A stretch of 64,000 nucleotides of DNA from Breviolum minutum Mf 1.05b.01. Taxonomy: Eukaryota > Sar > Dinophyceae > Suessiales > Symbiodiniaceae. The stretch covers positions 81,540 through 145,539 of the forward strand of contig DF240046.1 of the NCBI GenBank assembly GCA_000507305.1. Direction: 5' to 3'. This document shows positions 35,764 through 47,500 of the stretch, piece by piece; position 1 is the stretch's first letter, and each line of letters opens with the position of its first letter. Made by a program: the position numbers and the translations under genes. The notes under the pieces are model-generated. The model saw only the letters and a program-made list of their open reading frames with translations. It did not search any database and had not been told where the DNA came from.

Positions 35764-38700
35764 CTGGAAGAAAACACCCAGGATCCCAATTAAAGACCCT
35801 GTTTTTTCAAGACTACTGCCCCCCGCCAGACCCTACCCCTGCCAGATCGAATACCTATGAAACAAAAATAACTTTAAAAACCTTTTCTATTCAAATCAAA
35901 CACAGTCACACCATGTTTATGAAACTGATCTCAAATCCCAGGTTGATCGTCGCCGCGATTTTTTTGAAAAACATGCCAAGGTTGACACGCTTGGACGCGA
36001 CGGTGGTAGTAACATATAGAGTAATAGGGCGTGAAAACACGAGCTTGACCCAAAAAACACACAAACAACATGGGCACAATGTTTTTTTGGTTGTTGCTTT
36101 CCCCGATCCAGGTTGCCGTGATGAGAGGATTTGAGCTAAAGGTTGCTTGTTGGTTTGGGGTCCGGTGGTTTGGAATCCGACTGTATCCCTCTACGGGAGA
36201 CCATGCCTTGACTTTGCCAAACTGCTGGGAGTCGATGAAAGTCACATGTTTTTTGTCTCAAGAGGTGGTTGATGGCTTTCCATCCGTGGCGGAGCGCTTT
36301 CAACACTCACAAGTCAGCACCACATTAGTAGCTGTACAGTTGGGATGCTAGAAGTCTTGGCCACAGTTGCCTCACAGCTTGTGTATCCACCACACATCTT
36401 TCCGTTCGTTTTCATACCTCCGGCAGCTGGGAACGGCCCCTGTTTTTTGGGGGTACACTTAGATCACAGCCAACCCTCCCGCCTTTTAAACACCGAGTGA
36501 ACTGGCGGTCCATATTGAAACTTGCCCTCGAACTCAGCGTACAAAATGTAATTCAAGGCTGCCATGTTCCTCAGATACGAAGGACAAGCATCAAACTGTT
36601 CCTGGATATGCTGGATGCACTGGATGCATTGGCAGGTGACGCCACCGTGGCAGCAAAATCTAAGATTCTAGGATTTGGAATGCCATCGAATAGGTAAAAT
36701 GCCAAAAGGAAATTTGCACACTCATCCGGCTCAAAAACTTTTGTTTTGGAATGTCATTCAACTATCAATTTCTTCTCAAAAGGACTATCAAATTGGACAA
36801 GATCTGCATGACAACCTTTTGAGATGGACTAGAATATATATTGGAATTGGATTACCATGATATCTGATGGCTTGTCTCGTTCCACTCAATAATATGAAGA
36901 TAGCGAGTTTTTTTGCTGCTTCATGTTGTTTCATGTTGGACCTCAAACCTGCTTGCACCAGACTTGTCACGCCCAGGATCACGTTGATGTCTTGGTTGCT
37001 CTGTCTGATGGCCAAAGCAGGATCTTGCAGAACTTGCACCATCCGTGTCAAGAATTGGAGCATGATGTCGCGCTGGCCACCCGTAATGCCGCAATTCAGC
37101 ATCTTCATATCTTGGCCAAATTGGTCAAAGGGAAAAAGATGGAAAAAGGATGAGAAAGGCTTCAAGTGTCACCATCTCAGTCGACTCAATGAACTCTAAA
37201 GGCTTGAAATCAACAAGTGGGAATCTAAGAGCGTTGCCTTCAGTCACTTTGCTGGTGTACCATTGCTCATATTTGCCACCCATGTTCTGAAATAGTGGAG
37301 TCGTCCACCAGTGGTTTTTCAGCCTCTCAAAAGGGGTGAAACCATCTCAAGTGTTAGCATTTTTGACCACCCAACTGTGCAAATGAATCACACATCGGTC
37401 GCTCCAACTTCCACTTCTACCCAGCTACTTCCAGAGCCGTTGGCGAAAAAAAACTCCAACACAACTTGATGAATATACAGTTATACGTTCGAAAATCATC
37501 CAATCCGCCGCGCTTTCAGGCAATCGAAAAGCGTCCGTATCTTCCAAGGTTCGAACCGCCTCCCAAGCTCATCAGGCTCACTTCCCACATAAATCTTCTC
37601 AGGTTCGATCCCAGAGCAGGGATTCATCCCAGAGCGAACATCAAAGCCATCCACCTGTCAGCATGGCTATCGGGTTTAAAAGTGCTAGGTGGGGTGTAAG
37701 AACAGAGTCAGGATAAACACTTCTGAATCCCATCCTTTTAGATTGGTTGAAAATTGGAATTTTGAGTGGGGTCTATTTTCTTAGGCCCATAATCCTCCAC
37801 GTAGATCAACCAACCTGGGCCCCTGGGCCCCTTTCCTCGTCGCTCAGATACAGTCAGAATTGTCAACGAAACAGGCCAGTGACACAATGAAGACTGACTT
37901 CCATTCCAAATTCTCGCTCAGAAGTCGGTGGAAAATGAAATAACGGACATCATTCACACCGTACCTGTGCAAAATGTGCGAGGAAAGCTCATTGATGTGG
38001 GGCCCCCAAATTTTGAGACATCCCCGTTCAAACATTGATAGTCACATGAGTGTGTGCAGTTCTCCGTTGAGCATGACAATTTCTGGCCGGCTTACCTGTT
38101 GTCGAACTCTGTCAAGTCCACCTTTACAAAACGGAAACGTTGTGATGCGTAAGTATCCTCAGCAGAGAGGCAAACATGGCAACGGTTGGAAGAGTACTCA
38201 AAAACATCTACCTTACATTATGCCTGGCAAGATCTGCTCATTGAATGTACTGTATGCATGTGCATATGCACTCATACACTTCGGCAACACTCTTACAAGC
38301 CAAGAGGCAACGAATTCCTGAGGCAAGCTATCATATGCCACAGTCACAGAGAGTCCATTTTGGATGGCCGTCTGATAGAGTTTCCTCACAGGTGCACACA
38401 AGTATCAGAGAAGTGGCCTGTGTACCACAGGTTGACACATCACAGCAAGGGTGAGGAAACATTACTGTAAGTCGTTGAAAGCTCGATGTGTATAGCATCT
38501 TATCAGGGTCAAATCCAAGTGTCTGGATATTGGAAAATGAAACGTTGGCATGCACTCCATCATGCTGCCAATCTCCCTTGGTCGTAAAGTAGCTGGTCAG
38601 GACCATGAGCCTCAGTTCAAGTGGCAGCAAGAGGACCTACGGTAGAGCTCCCCAACATATCCCCTAAGCCTGCAGCCCGCAATCAGCACTTTTTGGTAAG

Positions 38701-40301
38701 TATCCTGGTTCACATTTGCTCCTCCCAAGGCCGCAAACGGTGGCCTTACCAGACCTGTCAACAATGCCAACAAGCGACTGCTCAACCATTGACATGGTGA
38801 ACCAGCATGGGGTGTGACCATGATACTTAGTGGCCGACACGCTGAATAAACCGGAACAGCCAGCTCCAACATACCTTACCAACAAAAAGCACCATGTATC
38901 TCCAAGGCAGAAAGCCCTTTGACATCCTTTGACTCTTTCTCTCATGGCTGAAGCTCAAGCATACCATCAGGAGAGCTCGTGCATCCATATGTTTTCCCAC
39001 TTGCGCACTGTGAGCCTCTCAAGGCTTTCTAACTCCGTGATATGAAAACTAGGAGCCTCACAAGCGGAAAAGCGAACCCAAAAAAGTGCTGAAAGACTCG
39101 CCTCCTTCACTCCACTCATCCAACAGCTTCACTGCAGGGCACGCTGTCCTTGCTGCAATCTCCCGATGGGACATCTGAAAAGATGGTGAAGTTGCCAAAG
39201 GTCCATCTTCATCCAAAGGGCCACCAAGCTTTTGAAGTCCCGATTAGTTGCAAATTTGATACAAATTGAAATAAATTGAACTTTCCACTGATCAAAAAAA
39301 ATGTTCGGAGAAACATCCAAATGCAGAAAACAGCGAGGCAAAAACAACAACTTCTCAGGTTGCCACTTTGGCTCCTCTTTGAACTCTGGCCTGCCCGGGT
39401 GGCTCGACACATCTCTCTTCGGCCGGACGTGAAAAAAGGTACTGTCCAAACTGCTGCGTTGCAACGCCGTTTTTAATCCTTTGTAAAAACCCTATGACTC
39501 CAGAATCCCCTAATTGGTGCGCAGGGTACGTTTTTGGCGTAGCACAACTGCATGAATTTATGGCTCAATAAGGCCCTCGTTGTTGTGTCATGGCTTGCCA
39601 CCCGGGTCCCCTAAGTGAACCTCATCTCATCCAAGACTTTGATCCCCTGTGCGTGGCAAGGGTTTTCCGGGTCGACGTGTGTTCTTGTGATTCGCGTGGG
39701 GTGAATGTTCTTGGACAAAAATCATTCATCCAACTGAAGTTTCTTGCCTTTTTGAAGTCTGTGCATGGATTTATTGTAGATAGTAGTTGGCACAGCATGT
39801 CATGACTCTTGTTGAAAACAAGCTAAAGCTACCTTGTGCATAAGGTACTTGTGATACTTGTACTTCTACTACTCACTCCAGAGATAAATCTATCTATATC
39901 CGTGATCTGTAAGGCTTTTCTCATCCATGTAGGAGCTGCGAGTGCTTTCTTTTCAAGGATTTCTCACAGAATTGTGTTTGACTCTTTTCTGACAAGGTTG
40001 GGCACTGTGAAAAAAAAAACTTACGCTAAAATGACTCGCATGTTGGGCGTATGTCAAAAATCTACGAATCGTACTTTCGTTTACATCTATATTTGGCATT
40101 TCGAAATCCAAGAAAAAACGCTTCGTCTCTTCCAGTAAAAGACCCACCCCAATCGCCAACCACAACGGAAAACATCATCTGAATCTCAAATTTGATGTTT
40201 TTTTTCTGCGGTGCTTGTCAGCTTTCAACCTTCCATGATTCTTTTCCGCCAGATTAGAAAAGCCTCTCCAAACAAATTCAACCCAAAAAAACAACTATAA
40301 T

Positions 40302-40325
40302 ATTTATATATATATATATATCTAT
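40302..40325. repeat. TA microsatellite
   Basis: Short alternating TA tract in copy 2, absent at the matching position of copy 1. Confidence 0.8.
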
Positions 40326-40999
40326 AGTAGGATGCAACAACAGTTCAAATTGTTGACTCCCCTTTTTCCCCAAACATGAGAGTTAACATGTTCAAACCCC
40401 AAAAATATCGGCTTGGGATTCCCAACAGCTTTTCGTGGCTTTCCATGGTTTTTTGATGCAAATTGCAACCGCTCATCAATCGCCCATCCTTCTAATACTA
40501 CTTGGATGGTCGGGCCCCATGAATCCTAAGTGGTTCATCATGGTGATTGAAACTCTCCGATTCCTCAGGTATTTTTTGGTGGACCACCACTTTAGACCGA
40601 CAATCATTTTTTTAGAACATAACTAATGGTTGACATCATCCAATCGTTGCAATCACTACTTTGGATTGGCCGACCATCCAAGTCTTATTTTAAATATAAC
40701 CCCTCTGAAATCATAGTTCACCGGCTAAACCAGGCTGTCTTAAGTCAGCAAAATTACTGGGGTTGAATCCACTTACACCCGGTCTATAGCAGGGATCCTC
40801 GTCCAGCTGCTGTCTACCAATGCGAAGACCTCAGTTGCTTTACCACATGGATGGGAGGTATATTTGATGGTGCTTGGGCGAAAGAAAAAAAACGGGGGGG
40901 GCAATGGTGTTTGGGGGATCTCTTCTCCAGTACGGTGAATAAGTATCTATACATACGCAAAATCGTCACATCACTATCTAAGTATAATCATCATTTTCT

Positions 41000-41745
41000 G
41001 GCATGCTTTTAAAGAATTCGAAGTTGAAAAGTTAAAATGCAAAAAGTGATGGAATAAACGTGGGTCCTTGAGATGAGACACTGCATATGTACCCATAATA
41101 TACCTCTCACCCATAATAGTCATACATGCCCCAAGCCTACCGAGCCAAAAACATGTATGTGCGCAGAGTGAATTTTCAAATCAATACTGGTTCATCACTG
41201 GCTGTGACGAGCTTATTGCCTCACCTCCCAAAAGAGTTATTTCTGGAGTAGGCGCTGTTAAAGGATTTAGTGTTCTATGGGGATGAGATTTTCGCTTAGC
41301 CTCTCAGCTCTCACTACCGCTAGCGGAGCAGGGGTCAAGGACTTGGATTCGCCGGAGCATGACAAATGTTGTGGTTTTCGCAATGCTGAAGTTAGGAAAA
41401 CACAAGTTTATGTACTTGCTCCAGAGAATCTGAGACCCCCGACTCCTGCGTCACTACCGCTAGCGCGAGCTGAGTCATGTTGAGATTATCGCTTGTTGAC
41501 TCGACACTAATTTCCTTAAAAGCACATCTCCCACCAAATTACGTATTTTTGTTGCATTAGGTCACAAGCATTGTTCATTGTGGCTGGGCGTGGGGGGTGG
41601 GAATGGCTTACGTCAGGGGTTATAAAAATCTTCCAAATTGGGAGGATCAAACCATGAAACTTGGTTTAATACTGCATTGTTGGGGTTGGTACCCTGGACC
41701 TATCAATTAAAATCAATTTATCAATTTTGCTAATAGCATCACAGT
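41000..41745. other. Copy-2-specific insertion
   Basis: Copy 1 runs straight from TCATCATTTT to TGCAAGGGCAGAG at 34.33 kb, whereas copy 2 has about 745 bp between the same landmarks. The insert has no obvious terminal repeats. It contains two copies of TCACTACCGCTAGCG near 41.31 and 41.45 kb and a 68-codon plus-strand frame of unknown meaning. Confidence 0.6.
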
Positions 41746-43614
41746 TTTTGCAGGGGCAGAGATCATTCACAGGATGGCCCTTTTTATGGCCTTCTGTGAT
41801 TGCAAACCCAAATGATGTGCTTAAGAAAACGAGGCTCCTATGGGTTTGGAACATCATTGTTGTCGAGTTCCAGTTCACTTTGGGGAGCTATCATAGTTTA
41901 CCATCGTTTCATCTCCTTAGAACTTTATAAGGAGATTGTCCCAGGCCCAAAAATGAGACCAACAGGGTTTGGTCCGAGTGAATTCACTTGGTTTCAACCT
42001 GAAAGTAGACCCACAAAATCATCTGCCATGCGGTCGTTTTCCCAGTGTATCCCCGTGATGAAACTCTCATGTTGATGATGATGCCTTGTGCCGGAGTGAA
42101 AGTCATTTCAAAGAAACATGATGTTTTCACCATGAATTGTCAAAAATGAACACCGGCAGGATGGCCTCACATTTTGAGGGCGAAACTGCCCTTAAGAAAA
42201 CAACAAAAGGGGTGGGAAGAGTGTTTTTTTTGAGAACCCGTTCATTGCAACAAAAGATCACATATGAGTGTTTCCTTAAATGGTGGAAACCCCCAAAACA
42301 CCCCAAAGTGACCATTTTTAGTAGAAAAACCCATGGTTGTTGGGGAAACCCACCATTTTAGGAAACCCCCATATCATCCTTGATGATTGCAATCTCCTGT
42401 CACTCATCTTTCACCAAGGATCCAGGTCTCATGGCTGCGATCATCGTCACCAAGCCTGAAGACGGCTTGATCTCTTTTTCGTCCGAGAAAAACGACGGAG
42501 ATGTTTGGGAAGCACACCTACTCCGATGTTTGGGCACCCAAAACGAACAAAGACGAAAATACAGGACCATCTTGGGTCGGGGCAAAGAATCCCTTGGCGG
42601 AAACTGCAAGGCTTCAAGGTGATTTTTAGTTGTAAGGGGGGATGGGGGTTGTCTGCTGTCCAACTGTCCAACCGTTTGGTTGTCTGCTAACCATCACCGA
42701 TCCTCCCAGGCACATCCGTGTCACCAGCAATGCAGCAAGGACGCCCCAGATGATCCCCCCCCCGGTGATCACCCACCCCTATAGACTTGAAGTAAGATCA
42801 TCCTATGGCTTTTAAGCTATTTGGGGGAAACAAAAATCACATTCATCTCGGTCCATCTCCTCCTGCCTGGGATGATGAGCCCCTTCATCCAAGTCAACAT
42901 GGATTAATATGGCACCCTGGCAGAGGTCGTTTGGCACAGCCAGCTGTTTTTTGGAAGACCGACTTCCAAGCAAAACAAAGGTGGACTTCAAACAAAAAGC
43001 AACCATCGGTCACCTAGGGAAGGACTAGACTTTGAAGACTTAGGGGCGTTTTGATGGGTTTTTGTTCCAATAGCTGAGAAGGTGAGGATCTGAAGATCCA
43101 AATCATCGAACCCCCTAGAATCCTACAACAGAAATGCGTTGCATTCAAGAAACAAACCCGCGGTTTTCCATATTGAGTGGTTACATCTCACAGCTGATCG
43201 CTCCTCTCGCTCGTGAAGATTAGTTTTTTCACCGAAGGTCCCCCCAAAGTAGTTGATATTTGATGTAGTCCGTGCCCAAAGATGGGTGCACAATGGAAAG
43301 GATACAGAAGCTCCCTGGAAGAAAACACCCAGGATCGCAATAAAAGACCATGTCGCATTCCCAAACTACAACGCCCCCCACCAGATCCAACGCCTGCAAG
43401 AATACCATATGAAAAAGACCTGACTTTGAAAACCCTCATCGTGTGTGAAAACACGAGCTTGATCCAAAAAAACATCGGTGGGCACAGTGTTTTTTGGTCG
43501 TTGCTTTCCCCCATCCAGGTCGCCGAAAGATGCAATATGAGAGGATTTGAGCTAAAGGTTTATTGGTGGTTTGGAATCCGAATGTATCCATCTATGGGAT
43601 GGTTTATTACTTAG

Positions 43615-44520
43615 GAGCATCCCTAGAATCCCAAACCACATGGAACTACACCAATGAACCTTTTGGTGACATATATGACATATATAATTGACATTGAAGT
43701 TGAAATATTGCCATGCAGAGGAACCCTTGTTTTTGCAGTAAATGTGATGTGTACTAAAGATTCCTGTTGATTATTAGAATAAGCGGGGTTTGAGTCCTAT
43801 TCTCAACCAACCAGTCTACGACGCTGTGTATCTGAAGCAACGTTTCATGCTGCTCCAGTGTCATTTTGCACTCGAAACGAGACACTTGATAAAATGCAGC
43901 ATTGATGATTCCATCTACTGTTCATGATTTCTCTGTGCTATATCTACATGTTCCATGCTGTTCACCCCTCACCAGAGCATCGAATGCAGGACTCGCAGGC
44001 CTCTTGGGAAGCTTTTACCCCCCGAATGCCCACGCCGAAAAAGCTGATGACAAACTTGCAACAAAAAGCCTTCTCAGAAAGATTTCAGGATCGTCTAACA
44101 ACAATTTTACTAAGACCGTTTCCAACAGCTGCATGTGGCTATGTAAAGAACATATTAATTTTGCAGAATATCCTTTCTCATCCCCTAAATTTCTTTTCAG
44201 CCCCAAATGCCACCCTTAAAAAACGGTGGAATCTCTTCGCATTTTCAGCATTGGCAATTTTGATGGCAGGGAGCCATGTGGAATCTTTGTCCGCTTGCAA
44301 CGTATGCGGCTTCCGAAACGCGTATGGTCCTTTCTTACAGTAACTTGACTTGGTATACATAGAGTACTACATGCTCACAAAAAGTGAAAGGAATACAACA
44401 AATCACTAACACTATTCAATATACATAATCTACACACATGATATATAATTGACTATTAATCATTAACATACCTCACTGATTGAAACAAACTGATCATGTC
44501 ATCCCAGGCCCAGGCTTCGG
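43615..44520. other. No confident gene; ambiguous open frames
   Basis: Between the duplication and the end of the PLP-enzyme gene, frames near 43.95-44.34 kb are open on both strands. One plus-strand frame contains SFYPPNAHAEKADDK, reminiscent of a signal-cleavage context, but I cannot choose a strand or a border. Confidence 0.3.
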
Positions 44521-44525
44521 GAAGA

Positions 44526-44592
44526 TCACCAGCCGTGACAAATGGGCCATGTCTCCAGAACCGTGCGCCGGTCCGAGCCCAAGATATGGATC
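44526..44592 (-). CDS. Terminal exon of the D-serine dehydratase-like gene
   Basis: This exon reads [20 protein letters not shown] then W and TGA. The W-P-x-C/R-x-G-W ending right at the stop is characteristic of the family. An alternative minus frame through the same bases is open longer but lacks family similarity. Confidence 0.82.
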
Positions 44593-47500
44593 CTGGGCTG
44601 AAAAAGCCGGTGGTCAAGGCCGAGGTTTTGCACCGTTGTTTTTGCTACAGCTGGTTTTTCACTGTCATTGGTTGATGTGATCACATTGTGAGATGGTTGA
44701 GATTCTTTTTTGTCATGTGGGTTTCACGCAATCTTGAAAACATCAAGTAATAAACGCGACTGGACTTCAGCAATGAACTGAAAAACTAAGGATCTTGTCG
44801 TGCTGCTTGGTGTGTGCACAGGAATGATACGGCTCCAAACGCAAAAGGGTCCCTGACCAGAGGAGTGAATTTGTAAATGCCTTCGCTTACCCCCTCGCTG
44901 AAACTAGGTAACATAGTCCCTGAAAATCAGTGGTTGGAAGATGGACTGTCCTTCTGGGATGGCCAATGTTCAGGGGCTATGTTAGTTTCAGGGAGTGTAA
45001 GTAGTATTTATGATACGCTTCCAATATCAAATATTCCATGAACATCAAAATCCCTCAACATTCGAAAGGAATTGTTAGTCATATGTTCCAAAATCAAGAG
45101 TACCATTGATTCCAATATCATCCACATATCACTATACCAAAAAAAGCAGTCCTTAAAGCACAAATCCATCTTCTACACCTTCACTGTGCAAAGAAATGAA
45201 AAAAATCCACGGTAAACCTGCCTTTGTTTTGATCAAACTCTAAAACCTGTGGATTAACATGGCACTTTTAGTAGGCCAAACACCTGGAAAACTTCGTGGA
45301 ATGAACACTATGGAACAGAGCAGAGGGGTGGTCCGGTCGGGGCGGCGTACCACATTTTTGGTCATTTCGCATGCTATGCAGTTTTCAACCGTTTTAACGA
45401 TAGGTTCTTAAAACACTACGCAAATCATGACACCTCTGCAATGTTCTGAGAAAAGTCATGACATGCATATCCTACCCATCACATTGTCCATTTGTAGTCT
45501 GTCAATGACTTTGCTTTCATTACTCGGTCAAAGGCTACTCAATGATTTGGGGAGAAATTCTTCCTCTTGGGGGCTCTTCAACAGTTCAATTTATCACCCA
45601 ACTAGCTCCAAACAGTGAAACCACATGACATTCAAACCTGCAAGTTGCTGTGAATCCATCAACTCCTGGCCTAGTGGAAAATCATTAAAGTTCAAGGCGC
45701 TGCCATCACGTGAAGTGATGAGTCCAGCCTGTGTGAACCCAAAACGTTGAACCACGGGATGGAGACCCCGCAATTCGTGTGCTGGTAGCTAGTAACCTTT
45801 CCATCTTGATGCTCCAAGTTCCAACTAAATCCGTGCAAAATGATTGTTTGTTATATGAAGAATGGTGAATCTTAGTGTTGGAAGAGCAATACCTTGCAGC
45901 GAATACAGCTGGCTGGAAATTGGATTGATGCACTTCCAGGTAGCCACTTCCAGGTAACAGACAAAAAACACAGGAATATGACTAGTCTTGCATGCCAGGT
46001 GGAATGGTTTCAAACATATCTTGAAGATTCTTGATGTTTTGAAGCCGAAAACATCACCCGAGTGGCACCCAGACCCCGGAATCACCCTGAAACATCACTC
46101 AACGGAACGGAACCTCCTGCTTCAGATTCACAATGATCAACTTATCGGAATACCCTTCGATGCGTCCGAAATGATGAGCTTCGCCTTGTTTGCTGCAAGC
46201 GGTCCATCCCATGTCCTGAAAAATGGCCCGGAAGCGAGTGAGGGTTGGTGGCTACCTGGCTACCTTTCTCTATTTATCAAACTTCAAAGGATGAGGAGGT
46301 GTGAAAAAAAGGACATTTTATAGGCTTGCACGTTCTGAACAGATGTCTGGTTCAGAGCTTCAAACAAAAAGAGTGTTCCGAAGGATGAAACAAATTACAC
46401 TCCAAAAAAAAAAGTTCGATGTTTTTCAGGGCAAAGAAGTTCATGGAAATCCAGCCCATCTCTTGTGGACAGTCCATCCACCAGTCCATCCACTCCCGCC
46501 AGGTAACCCTCATTCCCTGGAGCTGGGGAGTTTAGTAACTTTAATAGCTGTAATCCATCCAAATCTTTGCAAAAAAAAACACAAAACAAGTTTCATTTTG
46601 AAAAAAAACATGATCTCAACAAAAAACAACATGAAAATTCAGAAATCATCTTGGAATTTCCAAGGCAAGAATCAACTAAGAGGAGATTCTTCTTTGGATA
46701 AGCTCCAATGACTCGCATCAGTACTCGTACAGCAATATCATCTTCACTACAAGAACCCAAGGCCTGCTTCGGGGAGGTGAAGTAGTGAAAGGTCGTAGTG
46801 ACCCATGATATCCAGGGAACAAGGAAGTACCAACTTGGATGGTTCAGTTGTTTCATCAGCTATCTAAGGATGTCCACGAATGATTCAAACGTTTGAATAC
46901 ATCTAAATATCCAACTGATATGTTCAAAATCATGAACTATTACAAAGTGATGTTTGCCGTGTTCCACTTTGAATCTTAGGGGAAAACCACACTAATAATT
47001 TTGGGACCACCAACTATTCTAAAAAAACAAAGTAGACTAAACACCTTTGCTTCTGGTGTCTTCAAGGGCTTTTTGGTGGTAAATCTGCCAAAGAACATTC
47101 CTAGGCGTCTCATCAAAATGACAAGGTCATCGGCCGGGCAAATTCCTCAAAAACCCTCCAGAAACACACACAAATACAACCTTTTTTTTGCCAAACAACT
47201 CAACAAAAACCATAGTTTTCTTGCAGCAAACTTCTCATCTTCAACCGATTCACCACTTGATGTGTAAATATTTTTTTTCATTGCATGTTCCACACCTGTG
47301 TTGGACCGAATTCAAGGCCCAAAAACATTTGCCAAGAAGGATTCTGTAGTGATGTAGATTTCACAAAAACGAACATGGAACCAGAAAATGGATCGTTTTT
47401 ATTTTTATTTTTTGTGGCCATTCTTCTTCAAGTTCCCACAGCCAAGTATTCTTGCGGGGAATTATATACGTACGTATAACCAATTAAGATTTGAACTAAA

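Larger units (their letters stand above)
25540..36205. repeat. Tandem segmental duplication, copy 1
   Basis: This 10.7 kb segment is repeated head-to-tail by 36206-43600. Matching landmarks keep the same order: the gene end near 25.8 and 36.5 kb, identical-length exons through 29.3 and 39.6 kb, and the 5' exon near 35.7 and 43.3 kb. Copy 1 carries about 3.7 kb (29840-33535) that copy 2 lacks. The junction falls near 36.2 kb, inside an ACTTTGCCAAACTGCTG sequence that also begins copy 1 near 25.55 kb. Confidence 0.85.
36464..43314 (-). pseudogene. Duplicated gene, copy 2 (probably decaying)
   Basis: Exons matching copy 1 are 43233-43314, 42867-42943, 42408-42455, 39621-39646, 39349-39390, a 38.7-38.9 kb exon, 38096-38121, 37865-37964, 37560-37654, an exon starting at 37323, an exon near 36.9-37.1 kb and the terminal exon 36464-36569. 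Several splice sites differ from copy 1: GT to AT after the 42408-42455 exon, GT to AT after the exon near 42.05 kb, and GT to TT after the exon ending near 38.70 kb. The 42867-42943 exon also has four extra bases at its acceptor, which breaks the copy-1 frame. GA donors are used in this genome, so some sites might still splice, but not in the copy-1 phase. I therefore infer loss of function. Terminal-exon length and stop position remain conserved, so the decay is recent or the copy is still partly constrained. Confidence 0.5.
36206..43600. repeat. Tandem segmental duplication, copy 2
   Basis: Second copy of the 25540-36205 segment in the same orientation, shorter because it lacks the 3.7 kb repeat nest. 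It has its own insertion of about 745 bp (41000-41745) relative to copy 1. Exons keep the same lengths at many positions (26, 42, 95, 100 and 106 nt), showing the copies derive from a common spliced gene. Confidence 0.85.

Noticed and set aside
45797-45811. A 15-nt micro-exon (HQDGK) that would restore an EH pair in the PLP enzyme
   Set aside because: The flanking exons already join in phase and align without it; the acceptor is weak. It is kept only as an alternative.
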